Shown in pieces: positions 1-8,929 of a DNA stretch of 25,002 nucleotides. Source of the DNA: Gammaproteobacteria bacterium (GTDB lineage: Bacteria > Pseudomonadota > Gammaproteobacteria > Arenicellales > Poriferihabitantaceae); NCBI GenBank assembly GCA_024679435.1, contig JAIBDK010000004.1:1-25002 (forward strand), read 5' to 3'. The notes beneath the pieces were generated by a model. That model was given only the letters and a program-made list of their open reading frames with translations. It was not told the DNA's origin and searched no databases. Position numbers and translations under genes: made by a program. Each line of letters starts with the position of its first letter. Positions within the stretch are counted from its first letter, which is position 1.

Positions 1-223
1 AGCGAAATAATTACAGATCTGCATCAGAACATGGTGACACATCGTCGCAAATTAACACCCACGAATCAGGATAGGGGTACGGCTTAACCGAGTCAGCATT
101 AAAGATGCCATAGACTCAGATGTGAGCGACCAAAGGCTTAATTTCAAACGATAACTTTTTATGAAAAATAAACGGTAACCGGATAAGCTTCAGGTATTAA
201 AAACCAGGTAAAAAGCAAAAAGG
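1..223. other. Leader region upstream of the amidohydrolase
   Basis: No convincing coding frame, RNA or terminator was seen. The stretch is AT-rich towards its right end and presumably carries the promoter of the + strand amidohydrolase gene, but no clear -35/-10 pair stands out. The purine-rich run immediately before the ATG at 224 (AAAAAGG) touches the start codon, so the ribosome binding site is not of standard spacing. Confidence 0.4.
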
Positions 224-1459
224 ATGGCTCCGCAGCGATTGCAAATTCCGCCCCAGGGAATATTTTCAAAACTAGAAAAACTATCCACTATTGGCGCTAC
301 CCCAGAAGGCGGTGTGCGCCGGCTAGCTCTATCAGATGAAGACAAGCTTGCCAGAGATCAGATCGTTTCATGGATGCTTGATCTCAACCTTCAGGTTCGT
401 ATTGACCAAATTGGCAATATATTTGGCATACGCGCGGGAATGGAAAATATCGCACCCATTATGACGGGATCCCATATTGATACGGTAATCAATGGCGGAA
501 ATCTAGACGGCAACCTCGGCGTTATTGCCGGCCTGGAAATAGCAAACGCACTGAATTCCGCATCAATCAAAACGCGAAGACCTTTTATTACCGGCGTATT
601 CACCAACGAGGAAGGAGCACGTTTCCATCCTGACATGATGGGATCACTGGTATACGCTGGAGGACTGAAGCTGAATGAAGCGTTGGAATCCCGAGATAAA
701 AAAGATATCGCGCTGGGCAAAGAACTCCAACGGATAGGTTATGACGGCGACCTGGAGTGCGGAGCAATCATCCCCCATGCCTTTCTTGAACTTCACATCG
801 AACAGGGGCCTATTCTTGAGCAAGAAAATATCACCATCGGGGTGGTAGAAAACCTTCAAGGTATTTCATGGACAGAAATTGAAATAAACGGACAGGCCAA
901 CCATGCCGGGACAACGCCCATGAATCTGAGGAAAGATGCCGGCTACTGCGCAGCCGCGGTTACCACGTTCGTCCATAATATGGCTTTGGAAATCGGCAAT
1001 GGTCAGGTTGCAACCGTTGGGACAACGGAACTTAAACCTGCTGTCATTAACGTTGTTCCCGGCTTTGCCAAACTTACCGTTGATCTTCGAAACCCAGATA
1101 ACGAACATTTAATCAAGGCTGAAAAAAAGCTTGATCTGTTTCTCAAATCACTTGAAGACACTCAGGGGGTAACCATCACCACACAAAGACTTGCGAGATT
1201 TAATCCGGTTATATTTGACACAGCGATAGTCGACACGATTGAAGAAAAGGCTGATATGATGAAACTACCGCACCGCAAAATGACTTCGGGAGCTGGACAC
1301 GATGCCCAGATGATGGCGCGTATTTGTCCTTCCGCGATGATTTTCATTCCCTCCGTTAAAGGGGTTTCGCATAATCCGGCTGAAGCAACTCATCCAGAGG
1401 ACATAGTAGCTGGCGTTAATTTGCTGCTTCAAACCACTCTGAAATTACTACAAAACTAA
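224..1459 (+). CDS. M20-family Zn-dependent amidohydrolase (N-carbamoyl amino acid / allantoate amidohydrolase type)
   Basis: This protein of 411 residues fits the hydantoinase/carbamoylase branch of the M20 metallopeptidase superfamily. These cytosolic enzymes hydrolyse N-carbamoyl-amino acids, allantoate or ureido compounds to an amino acid, ammonia and CO2. The two-metal site can be read: TGSHIDTV (His84), GGNLDGNLGV (Asp95), TNEEGARF (Glu129/Glu130), ELHIEQGP (His191) and the C-terminal SHNPAE. The N-terminal IGATPEGGVRRLAL matches the usual family start, which supports the ATG at 224. The length of about 410 residues is normal. It is followed after 28 bases by a PLP dehydratase on the same strand, so the two are probably co-transcribed. 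The substrate (carbamoyl-amino acid, ureidopropionate, allantoate or a hydantoin product) cannot be decided. Family confidence is high, specificity low. Confidence 0.9.
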   Translation: MAPQRLQIPPQGIFSKLEKLSTIGATPEGGVRRLALSDEDKLARDQIVSWMLDLNLQVRIDQIGNIFGIRAGMENIAPIMTGSHIDTVINGGNLDGNLGVIAGLEIANALNSASIKTRRPFITGVFTNEEGARFHPDMMGSLVYAGGLKLNEALESRDKKDIALGKELQRIGYDGDLECGAIIPHAFLELHIEQGPILEQENITIGVVENLQGISWTEIEINGQANHAGTTPMNLRKDAGYCAAAVTTFVHNMALEIGNGQVATVGTTELKPAVINVVPGFAKLTVDLRNPDNEHLIKAEKKLDLFLKSLEDTQGVTITTQRLARFNPVIFDTAIVDTIEEKADMMKLPHRKMTSGAGHDAQMMARICPSAMIFIPSVKGVSHNPAEATHPEDIVAGVNLLLQTTLKLLQN

Positions 1460-1487
1460 CAAATTCATTTCTACACTCTCATTTACA

Positions 1488-2417
1488 ATGCACAACAACG
1501 ACTATCTGCATATCAACACACCTTTGATTAAATCCTCTGTCCTTTCTAAACCGAATCAGGAAGTATGGCTAAAAATGGAGTCGATGCAGCCCTCAGGATC
1601 GTTCAAGAATCGGGGAGTCGGCTTCGCCTGTCAAAAATATGTAACTGACGGCGCCAACCATCTGGTCAGTTCTTCTGGTGGTAACGCCGGGATAGCCACC
1701 GCCTATTGTGGTGCTCAGCTCGGCGTTCCCGTAACGGTCATCGTACCTGAAAATGCCCCACAAACAGCCAAGGATGCCATTGAAAACCTTGGAGCAAAAG
1801 TAATTGTCCACGGCAGCACATGGCTTGAAGCACATACCTATGCTATTGCTATATGTGACGATAATACAAGATTAATTCATCCTTTCGATGATCCCTTGCT
1901 GTGGCCAGGTCATGCGACACTGATCGATGAAGTTGTCGAAGACGGACTGATACCGGATACGGTGCTAATTTCTGTGGGCGGTGGCGGGTTGTTGTGTGGT
2001 GTTGCTTCCGGATTAGAAAAAAATAATCTCAAAGACACCAAAATCATCGCCATGGAAACCCTTGGAGCAGCATCTTTGCATGGAGCGATGGATTCGGGCC
2101 AACTGATATTACTGGATCAAATCAAAACAATAGCCAACACCCTTGGCGCAAAACAGATTTGCCAAAGAGCATTTGAAATCACGCGCGAATTCGATGTCAA
2201 AAGCCATCTCGTCACCGATCTTGAAGCGCTAACAGCCTGTTATCGTTTTCTTGACGATCATAGAGTAATGGTCGAGCCCGCTTGCGGAGCGACGTTAGCA
2301 GCAGTCTATAATGGCGCTCCTGCGCTGAAAGAAAGTCGCAAGGTACTTGTAGTGGTGTGCGGAGGAATGGGCGTTAGTATGCAACAGCTGGACCACTGGA
2401 AAAAAATCGTAAGTTAG
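1488..2417 (+). CDS. PLP-dependent serine/threonine dehydratase-like protein (fold type II)
   Basis: This 309-residue protein belongs to the tryptophan-synthase-beta (fold type II) PLP superfamily and most resembles catabolic L-serine/L-threonine ammonia-lyases. These deaminate the hydroxy amino acid to a 2-oxo acid. SGSFKNRG carries the Schiff-base lysine (Lys40), SSGGNAG (62-68) is the substrate/PLP loop, and SVGGGGLLCG (161-170) is the glycine-rich phosphate-binding loop. The protein lacks a C-terminal ACT domain, so it is the short unregulated type. It starts 28 bases after the amidohydrolase stop, which suggests one catabolic operon. EutB-type or diaminopropionate-lyase-like activities are possible alternatives that cannot be separated by eye. 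Confidence 0.85.
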   Translation: MHNNDYLHINTPLIKSSVLSKPNQEVWLKMESMQPSGSFKNRGVGFACQKYVTDGANHLVSSSGGNAGIATAYCGAQLGVPVTVIVPENAPQTAKDAIENLGAKVIVHGSTWLEAHTYAIAICDDNTRLIHPFDDPLLWPGHATLIDEVVEDGLIPDTVLISVGGGGLLCGVASGLEKNNLKDTKIIAMETLGAASLHGAMDSGQLILLDQIKTIANTLGAKQICQRAFEITREFDVKSHLVTDLEALTACYRFLDDHRVMVEPACGATLAAVYNGAPALKESRKVLVVVCGGMGVSMQQLDHWKKIVS

Positions 2418-2430
2418 TTTTTAAACGAGT

Positions 2431-2482
2431 ACCGCAATCATCAAACAGTTAAGCAGTGAAGCCATCTTATGCGGTCGTTTTA
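2431..2482 (+). terminator. Possible terminator between convergent genes
   Basis: ACCGCA (2431-2436) and TGCGGT (2470-2475) are perfect complements, followed by CGTTTTATTC. They sit in the 62-base gap between two convergent genes. The 33-base loop is long for an intrinsic terminator, so the call is weak. Confidence 0.3.
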
Positions 2483-3802
2483 TTCGGTGGATTCTTTCAG
2501 CGCAATAGAAAGCTTATCCACCAGTTCCCCGATCTGAATATCCTCGATAATAAAAGGCGGGGCAAGCAAAACGTGATCACCTCTATGCCCATCGATCGTG
2601 CCGCCCATGGGATAACAAATTAGCCCAGCTTTAAATGCGGCTTTCTTGAATTTTTTATTTACGCCAAGGAACGGATCGAAGGGTTCTTTCGAATATTTAT
2701 CCTGAACAATTTCCAAACCTCGAAATAAACCCTTACCACGGATCTCACCAATAAATTCGTGCTGCCCGAATCGATCGCGTAATGCAGTATCCAGTTTTTC
2801 ACCCTGGACTTTACATCGTTCAACCAGATTTCTTTCAATTAATGCACTAACAACCGCGTGACCCGCCGCACAAGCTACCGGATGCCCAAGATAGGTATGG
2901 CCGTGTTGAAAAAAACCACTTCCCTGTTCGATTTCCCGGTAAATCCGTTTACTAGACAACATCGCGCCAATCGGCTGATAGCCCGCGCCCAACCCTTTGG
3001 CAATGGTCATAATATCCGGCGCTATTCCGTCCTGCTCGCAAGCAAACAGGGAACCGGTTCGACCCATTCCACACATCACTTCGTCAAGAATCAGCAATAC
3101 GCCATACTGGTCGCAAATTTCCCGAATTCTTTTAAAATAACCTTGCACACCAGGCACGGCGCCAAGTGTTGCTCCGACCACCGGCTCAGCGATAAACGCC
3201 ATTACATTCTCCGGCCCGAGCTTTTCTATTTCATCCTGCAATTCATTGGCAACCCGAAGACCATACTGCTCCTCGGATTCACCTTCTTGCAGCCCTCTGT
3301 ACGGATAACATGGGCTAATGTGACTGGTTTCCACCATAAGCGGAGAAAAAGGCTCTCTTCTCCACATATTTCCTCCGGCTCCCAGCGCACCAAGCGTATT
3401 TCCGTGGTAACTCTGTAAACGCGCGATAACCTTTGTTCGGCACTTATCTCCTCTTTCAAGATGATACTGCCGAGCCAGTTTAATCGCTGCTTCTACGGCT
3501 TCTGAACCGCCAGAAAGAAAATACACCCTGTCGAGATCACCGGGCGCATGCTTGATCAGCAGGTCGGCTAGCTGCTCAGCAGGATCAGTGGTGAAGAAAC
3601 CACTATGCGCAAATGCCAAAGAATCCAGCTGCGTCTTTATTTTTTCAGTGACTTCTTTGTCGCCATGCCCCAGGCACGATACGGCAGCACCTCCGGAACC
3701 ATCAAGATAGTGCTTGCCGCTACTGTCAATCAAATAGCAACCCTGACCAGAAACTGCAGTGGGAAGACTGGACTTTGTATGTCGTGGAAAAACGTGACTC
3801 AT
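2480..3802 (-). CDS. Class III (omega-type) PLP aminotransferase
   Basis: This 440-residue aminotransferase is of fold type I, class III. SGGSEAVEAAIKLAR (97-111) is the phosphate-binding element and LILDEVMCGMGRTG (237-250) contains the cofactor aspartate (Asp240). MTIAKGLGAGYQPIGA contains the Schiff-base lysine (Lys269). The length is typical of the family, which often gets the generic name aspartate aminotransferase family. An AAGAG run before the ATG at 3802 can serve as ribosome binding site. It lies 72 bases downstream of the FAD/GcvT dehydrogenase on the same strand, so the two could form one amine-degrading unit. The amino donor cannot be deduced. Confidence 0.88.
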   Translation of the reverse strand: MSHVFPRHTKSSLPTAVSGQGCYLIDSSGKHYLDGSGGAAVSCLGHGDKEVTEKIKTQLDSLAFAHSGFFTTDPAEQLADLLIKHAPGDLDRVYFLSGGSEAVEAAIKLARQYHLERGDKCRTKVIARLQSYHGNTLGALGAGGNMWRREPFSPLMVETSHISPCYPYRGLQEGESEEQYGLRVANELQDEIEKLGPENVMAFIAEPVVGATLGAVPGVQGYFKRIREICDQYGVLLILDEVMCGMGRTGSLFACEQDGIAPDIMTIAKGLGAGYQPIGAMLSSKRIYREIEQGSGFFQHGHTYLGHPVACAAGHAVVSALIERNLVERCKVQGEKLDTALRDRFGQHEFIGEIRGKGLFRGLEIVQDKYSKEPFDPFLGVNKKFKKAAFKAGLICYPMGGTIDGHRGDHVLLAPPFIIEDIQIGELVDKLSIALKESTE

Positions 3803-3874
3803 AGCGTTACTCTTTACTGTTGCAATTCAAATTGATCATACCCCAAAAACCATAACTGAAATCACACCAAAAGT

Positions 3875-6316
3875 TCAGCGAACCCGCCTTCCTTCCGGGT
3901 CGAAAACGGCGTTAGTCACAATCATACCTCGAAACATTGATCGAGCAATATCGACCTCAACTTTGAGGCCCTGAAGATCACTGGCAATGTTGTTATCGAG
4001 ATAGGCCAGCGCGACGGGGCGCTTTACTCGGTAACCAAAGGCTGCCGAGGTAGTTCGGCCAACAACTTTCCCATTAAAGTAAACCGGTTCATTCCCCAAT
4101 GCGGGAGCGTTGACATCTTCCAACAAGATAGAAACCATCACCCTGTCTGGTATTGACGTCACATTATCACTGTTCAAAGCTGCCCTAATTTGAAGTAATG
4201 CCTGCTTACCAACAAACTCGGTATCCATATCCATCGCAAAATCCAGCCCGGCCTGAAATGGACTAATGTCCGAATCGAGGTCATGTCCATAAGATAGAAA
4301 TCGTTTCTCTATCCTCATAGAGCTCTGGGCATACATACCCGCCGGCCTCGCACCCTGAGCGTATAAAATATCGTATAATTTTCCCGACTCTGCCACCGGG
4401 CAGGTTATCTCCCAACCCCTCTCTCCGACGTAGGACATGCGTGCAGCGCGAATGCGGACTCCCTGAACTTCAAATACATCATGACGAAAATAGCCAAGTT
4501 GGTTCATTGATCCGGCACCGACAGATTGCGCAATTTCCTCGGTGTCCGGCCCCATCAATCCAAGAACCGCCCAATGTTCGGTAACGTCCTCTAAAGCAAC
4601 TCGATCCCCGGTTTCAATATGTCGCTTCAACCAGGCCAAATCACGTTTGACGGACGCCGTTCCTACAAACAGCATGTATTTCTCTTCGCTTAGCCGAAAT
4701 GCGGTTAGGTTACTCTCAAATCCACCCTTTTCGTTTAGCATCGCCGTATAGATCACCGAACCGACACTGCGCGCCATATTATTCGCGCATATTCGATTTA
4801 AAACTCGCTCAGCGTCCGGACCGACCACCCGAATTTTTCCAAAACTTGACTGGTCGAAAACCGCAGCGCCCGTGTGCGCCTGCTGCACCTCTTGCCCCAC
4901 CTGGTCAAACCATCCCGGTTTCCCAAAAGTTAACTCTGGTTCTGACTGGCAATTAAAATACATTGGCCGTTCCCAACCATAAACCTGACCGAAGCTGGCT
5001 TTTTCAGACACCCATTTATCCGCTAAAGGCAGCTTTCGCAAATTTCGGGCAGTCGCCATTTGACGACCTGGATAGCTGATCTCATAATGCTTACCCAGAA
5101 CTTCAGGTGCACGCTCACTCAACACTTTAACCGAGTTAAAACAGGTGGCGAATCGTTTCGGATCCGCCTCGTGCAGATCCATAGGCATATGGCCCTCAAC
5201 AATACATTTGGCTAACGCCATCCCCCCTCCGCCACCAGTGGCCACACCCACAGAATTCATACCACAACCGAGAAACAGTCCCCGGGTCTCTGCACTTTCA
5301 CCCAAAAGAAAACTACCGTCTGGAGTGAAACTTTCCGGGCCATTTAAAAGCATTTTGACTTCAGCATGCTCAAGCACCGGCAGTCGATGCATGGCATTTA
5401 ACATCATCGGTTCGAAATGACTCCAGTCTTCATCAAGCAATTGAAAAGCAAAATCGTGACCCAACGCCTGAGGTGAAATCGACTTACCCTCAGGTTCGAA
5501 ACAACCCACCAGCAAGCCACCTGAGTCATCACGAATATATAAATGCGCGTCATGATCAGAAAGCGTCGGCATATTGCCAACGATTCCCGGAACGGGCTTG
5601 GTCAACAAGTAGAAGTGCTCACAGGGCCAGACCGGAACGTCGACGCCGGCCATCGACGCGTTCTCTCGACTCCATAATCCGGAACAAAGAGCGATGGCAT
5701 CGCAACGTATCTGCCCGCCTTCGGTTTCCACCGCAATAATACGATCACCCTCGGTAACAATGCCCTTAACACCCGTATCCTCAAAAACCTTTGCACCGCA
5801 AACTTTAGCACCTTTTACCAATGCCGCACAAAGATCTGACGGACTCACCCTGCCATCATCTGGCGACCATACCGCACCCAGCACGTCATCAGCATTCATC
5901 AACGGCCAGCGTTCCTTGGCTTCACCAGCGGTGATTGAACTAGCACGGACCCCAAAGGAATGCGCTAACGCCTCCTGACGCCGTACATGAATCATCCGAT
6001 CCTGGTTAGTGGCGATGGACAACGAACCCTTATTAATCCAACCGGTTTGCTGCCCGGTTTCCTGCTCCAGCGTCGAATACAGTGATATCGAATATTTAAT
6101 GAGATCCGTTAGGTTGCTGGTTGATCGCAATGCTCTGACCTGAGCAGCGGAATGCCAGGTAGTTCCCGAAGTAAGCTTGTTTCTCTCCAGTAAAATAGCA
6201 TCCGACACGCCGTACTTTGCGAGGTGATAAAGCGTAGAACAGCCCATAATTCCGCCACCAATCACGACAACAGATGAATGCATCGGTAAATCAGAACTAC
6301 TATTTGGCAGTTTCAT
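3875..6316 (-). CDS. FAD-dependent oxidoreductase with GcvT domain (dimethylglycine/sarcosine dehydrogenase family)
   Basis: The 813-residue protein has the two-part layout of dimethylglycine and sarcosine dehydrogenases. An N-terminal FAD-binding amine oxidase domain carries the GGGIMG dinucleotide motif (20-25). It also carries LTSGTTWHSAA (48-58), whose His55 lines up with the histidine that binds FAD covalently in characterised members. A C-terminal aminomethyltransferase (GCV_T) half, from roughly residue 430, includes MSYVGERGWEI and passes the one-carbon unit to tetrahydrofolate. The predicted reaction is oxidative N-demethylation of an N-methylated amino acid, with formation of methylene-THF. 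Substrate assignment is open. It lies 50 bases downstream of cobS on the same strand, and it is unclear whether the two are co-transcribed. Confidence 0.9.
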   Translation of the reverse strand: MKLPNSSSDLPMHSSVVVIGGGIMGCSTLYHLAKYGVSDAILLERNKLTSGTTWHSAAQVRALRSTSNLTDLIKYSISLYSTLEQETGQQTGWINKGSLSIATNQDRMIHVRRQEALAHSFGVRASSITAGEAKERWPLMNADDVLGAVWSPDDGRVSPSDLCAALVKGAKVCGAKVFEDTGVKGIVTEGDRIIAVETEGGQIRCDAIALCSGLWSRENASMAGVDVPVWPCEHFYLLTKPVPGIVGNMPTLSDHDAHLYIRDDSGGLLVGCFEPEGKSISPQALGHDFAFQLLDEDWSHFEPMMLNAMHRLPVLEHAEVKMLLNGPESFTPDGSFLLGESAETRGLFLGCGMNSVGVATGGGGGMALAKCIVEGHMPMDLHEADPKRFATCFNSVKVLSERAPEVLGKHYEISYPGRQMATARNLRKLPLADKWVSEKASFGQVYGWERPMYFNCQSEPELTFGKPGWFDQVGQEVQQAHTGAAVFDQSSFGKIRVVGPDAERVLNRICANNMARSVGSVIYTAMLNEKGGFESNLTAFRLSEEKYMLFVGTASVKRDLAWLKRHIETGDRVALEDVTEHWAVLGLMGPDTEEIAQSVGAGSMNQLGYFRHDVFEVQGVRIRAARMSYVGERGWEITCPVAESGKLYDILYAQGARPAGMYAQSSMRIEKRFLSYGHDLDSDISPFQAGLDFAMDMDTEFVGKQALLQIRAALNSDNVTSIPDRVMVSILLEDVNAPALGNEPVYFNGKVVGRTTSAAFGYRVKRPVALAYLDNNIASDLQGLKVEVDIARSMFRGMIVTNAVFDPEGRRVR

Positions 6317-6366
6317 AACAATATTCTCTCTGTCAGGAAGGCCCGAACACTGACGCCAAATACAAT

Positions 6367-7107
6367 CTAGTTCAAGACGGTTAAAGCAACCAGTATCGTT
6401 ACCTCACAGATTTCCACCAGCGCACCATACACATCGCCAGTAAAACCGCCCACCGCTCGGACAACCCAAAAATATACGAGCGCAAAACCTGCGCCGCAAC
6501 CTATAACAGCAAGCACCAGAGCGGGTATTGAAATGACACTTAGCATCAACAATAACGCGCCACTGATGACTAGAATAGATGACAGATTCAATGTGCTGGG
6601 CAACATCGAACCCAACCCCTGGTCACGCACATACGTAAATTTGACGATCGCTACGACCAGTCCAATCCGGGCGATGATCGGAACAAATAAAAGCGCAAGA
6701 ATATCGCCTTGTTCAAGAATGTATCCAAGAGCACTGATTTTAACTGCCAATACCAAAACCACAGCCACTATGGCACCTGCTCCGCAGGACGTGTCCTTCA
6801 TTATTTCTAAAATACGATCCTTGCCATATCCCCCCATCCAGGCATCACCACAATCAGCCAACCCGTCGATATGCAAAGCACCGGTAATAACAATCCAACT
6901 GCAAACCGTCAGAGCAGCGACAACCACCGGCGCAATGCCAAATAACGAGTGGAGAACAAATACCAGCACAATAAGAAACAACCCTATTACCACCCCGACT
7001 ACCCCATACCAGGCCACCGCCGCCCCAGAAAGAGTTTTATCATATTGACAGCTCCCACCTAATGGGATTCGCGTCAAAAACCCGAGCGCCTGCTTGAATT
7101 CATCCAT
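6367..7107 (-). CDS. cobS: Adenosylcobinamide-GDP ribazoletransferase (cobalamin synthase)
   Basis: CobS joins alpha-ribazole(-phosphate) to adenosylcobinamide-GDP at the inner membrane, giving adenosylcobalamin (phosphate). The 246-residue product is strongly hydrophobic with several membrane segments. It starts with FLTRIPLGG (10-18), characteristic of the family, and contains HIDGLADCGDAWMGG (79-93), whose aspartates (81, 85, 88) form the Mg-binding motif. IMKDTSCGA follows. The length is normal for the family. A GGAAAGAG run just before the ATG at 7107 can act as ribosome binding site. It follows cobC after about 56 bases and closes the nucleotide-loop gene group. Confidence 0.93.
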   Translation of the reverse strand: MDEFKQALGFLTRIPLGGSCQYDKTLSGAAVAWYGVVGVVIGLFLIVLVFVLHSLFGIAPVVVAALTVCSWIVITGALHIDGLADCGDAWMGGYGKDRILEIMKDTSCGAGAIVAVVLVLAVKISALGYILEQGDILALLFVPIIARIGLVVAIVKFTYVRDQGLGSMLPSTLNLSSILVISGALLLMLSVISIPALVLAVIGCGAGFALVYFWVVRAVGGFTGDVYGALVEICEVTILVALTVLN

Positions 7108-7163
7108 CTCTTTCCACCTCGCTTGAATTGGTTTTTATTATCTGCATTTTTAAAAATAAGATC

Positions 7164-7784
7164 TCAGGTATTGTGACGATCCAGTTGATACCAGTCTTTA
7201 TGTCCCTTGGAATGATAAGCCATAATACGACTGTGACATGCATGCGGTACGCTGAATCTGGATAGCGATCCGGGCCGCAATCCGAGAACCGAATAGAAAA
7301 TAGCCCGCACGACTCCACCGTGAGCAAGCAACAAGATTCTTTTCCCCCGATATTGAGAAACCAGATTCAAAATCGACTGATCAACGCGATCCAGAAAATC
7401 ACCGTATTTTTCCCCTCCATGCGGAGCAAGTTGTTCAGGAAAACCTATCCATTCCTGCCACTGGCCGGGAAAACCATTGTTAATCTCAGCAAAAGACAGC
7501 GCCTCCCATGCGCCGAAATCGACTTCAGCAAACCCTCTATCCACCAAGCATTCAATCCCTAAATCCCGTGCAATTGTCTGCGCGAATTGGGCACATCTTT
7601 TCCTTGGAGATGTAATACAGATATCCCAATTATTACCTTCATCACGTAATCGCCTGCACTGGGCTTGTAGTTGCCCCCAACCTTTTTCTGACAACTCCGG
7701 ATCCGTTACGCCACAAATTACGTCACCCAGCACATGTTCGCCATGACGAAGAATATCCAGATAGGTTTGACTGGTGTTCTGCAA
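7164..7784 (-). CDS. cobC: Alpha-ribazole phosphatase, histidine phosphatase family (start codon uncertain)
   Basis: This is a phosphoglycerate-mutase-fold phosphatase. LRHGEH carries the phospho-accepting His, ITSPRKRC and VDFGAWEAL are typical of CobC, and LLAHGGVVRA carries the second catalytic His. CobC removes the 5' phosphate from alpha-ribazole phosphate or from adenosylcobalamin phosphate. No ATG lies close to the family N-terminus. I chose TTG at 7784, which places RHGE at residues 13-16 and overlaps the cobT stop by a few bases, implying translational coupling. The next in-frame ATG upstream is at 7856, deep inside cobT and without a ribosome binding site. Function is fairly certain; the start is not. 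Confidence 0.82.
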   Translation of the reverse strand: MQNTSQTYLDILRHGEHVLGDVICGVTDPELSEKGWGQLQAQCRRLRDEGNNWDICITSPRKRCAQFAQTIARDLGIECLVDRGFAEVDFGAWEALSFAEINNGFPGQWQEWIGFPEQLAPHGGEKYGDFLDRVDQSILNLVSQYRGKRILLLAHGGVVRAIFYSVLGLRPGSLSRFSVPHACHSRIMAYHSKGHKDWYQLDRHNT

Positions 7785-7788
7785 GACC

Positions 7789-8862
7789 CTAAGAGTCTGA
7801 TATACTGTCTGATAAAGCGTCCGATACGCCTGCTTCGGCAAACGTGGCCATCCCATTTTGCAGCGCGCAAGCGGAACGTAACAGGGTGACTGCAACCGCA
7901 GAACCGCTGCCTTCACCCAGACGCATACCCAGAGACACCAAAGGACTTGCATGCAATGCCTCAAGCACCAGTCGATGACCCGGTTCCGGCGAACTGTGAG
8001 CGAAAATCATCCACTGGCGAACAGAAGGATTAATTCTGCAAGCAGCCAGAGCGGCGGCAGATGCGATAAATCCATCAACCAGAATAGCCAAACGCTGTTG
8101 TGCTGCCCTGATAAAATATCCGACCAGCGCTGCAATTTCAAATCCGCCAAGCTCGTAAAGAATCACCAGCGGTTGAGCGACCGAATGTGCGTTATTAAAA
8201 CGAGAGAGGGCTCTTTCAATTACTTTACGCTTGAGTTCCACTCCCTCGTGATCAAGACCGGTACCCGGGCCAACCAGTTCCGAAGCCGTTCCTGCTCCGA
8301 AGGCCACACCCAGCGCGGTGGCAGAAGTCGTGTTGGCGATACCCATTTCACCACCAATTACAATTTCAGTATCCTCTGGAAAACCGTCAATAATATCCTT
8401 ACCAAGATCCAAAGCCTGAACACACTGAGATTCCGCCATAGCCGACTCATCCACCAGATTGTGAGTTCCCGCTGCAATCGGCCGGTCCACCACTGGCTGA
8501 CCGAAAGGCTCTTCGTTTACCGTACCGGCATTGACTACGGTAAGTCCCGCTCCCAGTTCCCGGGCCATCACGCTGATCGCGGCACCGCCCCGTATAAAGT
8601 TTTTAACCATCTCAACGGTCACAACCTGCGGAAAAGCACTCACGCCCTCACAGGCCACACCATGATCCCCGGCAAAAACCGCAATTTGCACGTTTTTTGC
8701 TGACGGATTCAAGCGCCCCTGCATTGCCGATAATTCCACTGCGATATCTTCAAGGCGGCCTAAAGCGCCCGGAGGTTTGGTTAGTTCCAGTTGTCGCCGG
8801 ATAGCTGCCGCTTTCATTGCTTCGTCAGGCTGATCTGCGCTGTTAATAATCCACTTTTTCAT
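7789..8862 (-). CDS. cobT: Nicotinate-nucleotide:dimethylbenzimidazole phosphoribosyltransferase
   Basis: CobT activates the lower-ligand base (5,6-dimethylbenzimidazole or an analogue) with NaMN to give alpha-ribazole phosphate. The 357-residue protein shows LTKPPGALGRLE (28-38 region), AVFAGDHGV (61-69), GGEMGIANTTSATAL (170-184) and LGMRLGEGSGSA (311-322). The Glu in RLGEG falls at residue 317, the same number as the catalytic glutamate of the Salmonella enzyme. The length matches the family (about 350). ATG at 8862 is preferred over the GTG directly before it (8865). The stop overlaps the beginning of cobC. This is the aerobic/anaerobic-neutral CobT of the nucleotide-loop pathway, not the aerobic cobaltochelatase CobT. 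Confidence 0.95.
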   Translation of the reverse strand: MKKWIINSADQPDEAMKAAAIRRQLELTKPPGALGRLEDIAVELSAMQGRLNPSAKNVQIAVFAGDHGVACEGVSAFPQVVTVEMVKNFIRGGAAISVMARELGAGLTVVNAGTVNEEPFGQPVVDRPIAAGTHNLVDESAMAESQCVQALDLGKDIIDGFPEDTEIVIGGEMGIANTTSATALGVAFGAGTASELVGPGTGLDHEGVELKRKVIERALSRFNNAHSVAQPLVILYELGGFEIAALVGYFIRAAQQRLAILVDGFIASAAALAACRINPSVRQWMIFAHSSPEPGHRLVLEALHASPLVSLGMRLGEGSGSAVAVTLLRSACALQNGMATFAEAGVSDALSDSISDS

Positions 8863-8929
8863 CACTGGCTATTTTTAATTAACTCATCGAAGGAGTAAGT
8901 AGTTGTCGTATCAAGTTACGCTCCAGGAT

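Noticed and set aside
60..140. GAGTC/GACTC inverted repeat in the leader of the amidohydrolase, similar to the dyad at 18867-18880
   Set aside because: The half sites are only five bases, spaced by about 18 bases, and not positioned at a recognisable promoter; chance is likely.
2858..3418. 186-codon + strand frame opposite the aminotransferase
   Set aside because: It lies wholly antisense to a well-supported PLP enzyme and shows no recognisable motif.
6533..7048. 171-codon + strand frame opposite cobS
   Set aside because: Antisense shadow of a membrane protein gene; rich in Thr/Ala/Pro, as expected from reversed hydrophobic codons.
7785..7964. N-terminal extension of cobC to 7964
   Set aside because: The extra residues are cobT sequence read in another frame, Cys/Trp-rich and without family resemblance.
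7951..8703. 250-codon + strand frame opposite cobT
   Set aside because: cobT has all its family motifs including Glu317; the antisense frame has no recognisable domain.
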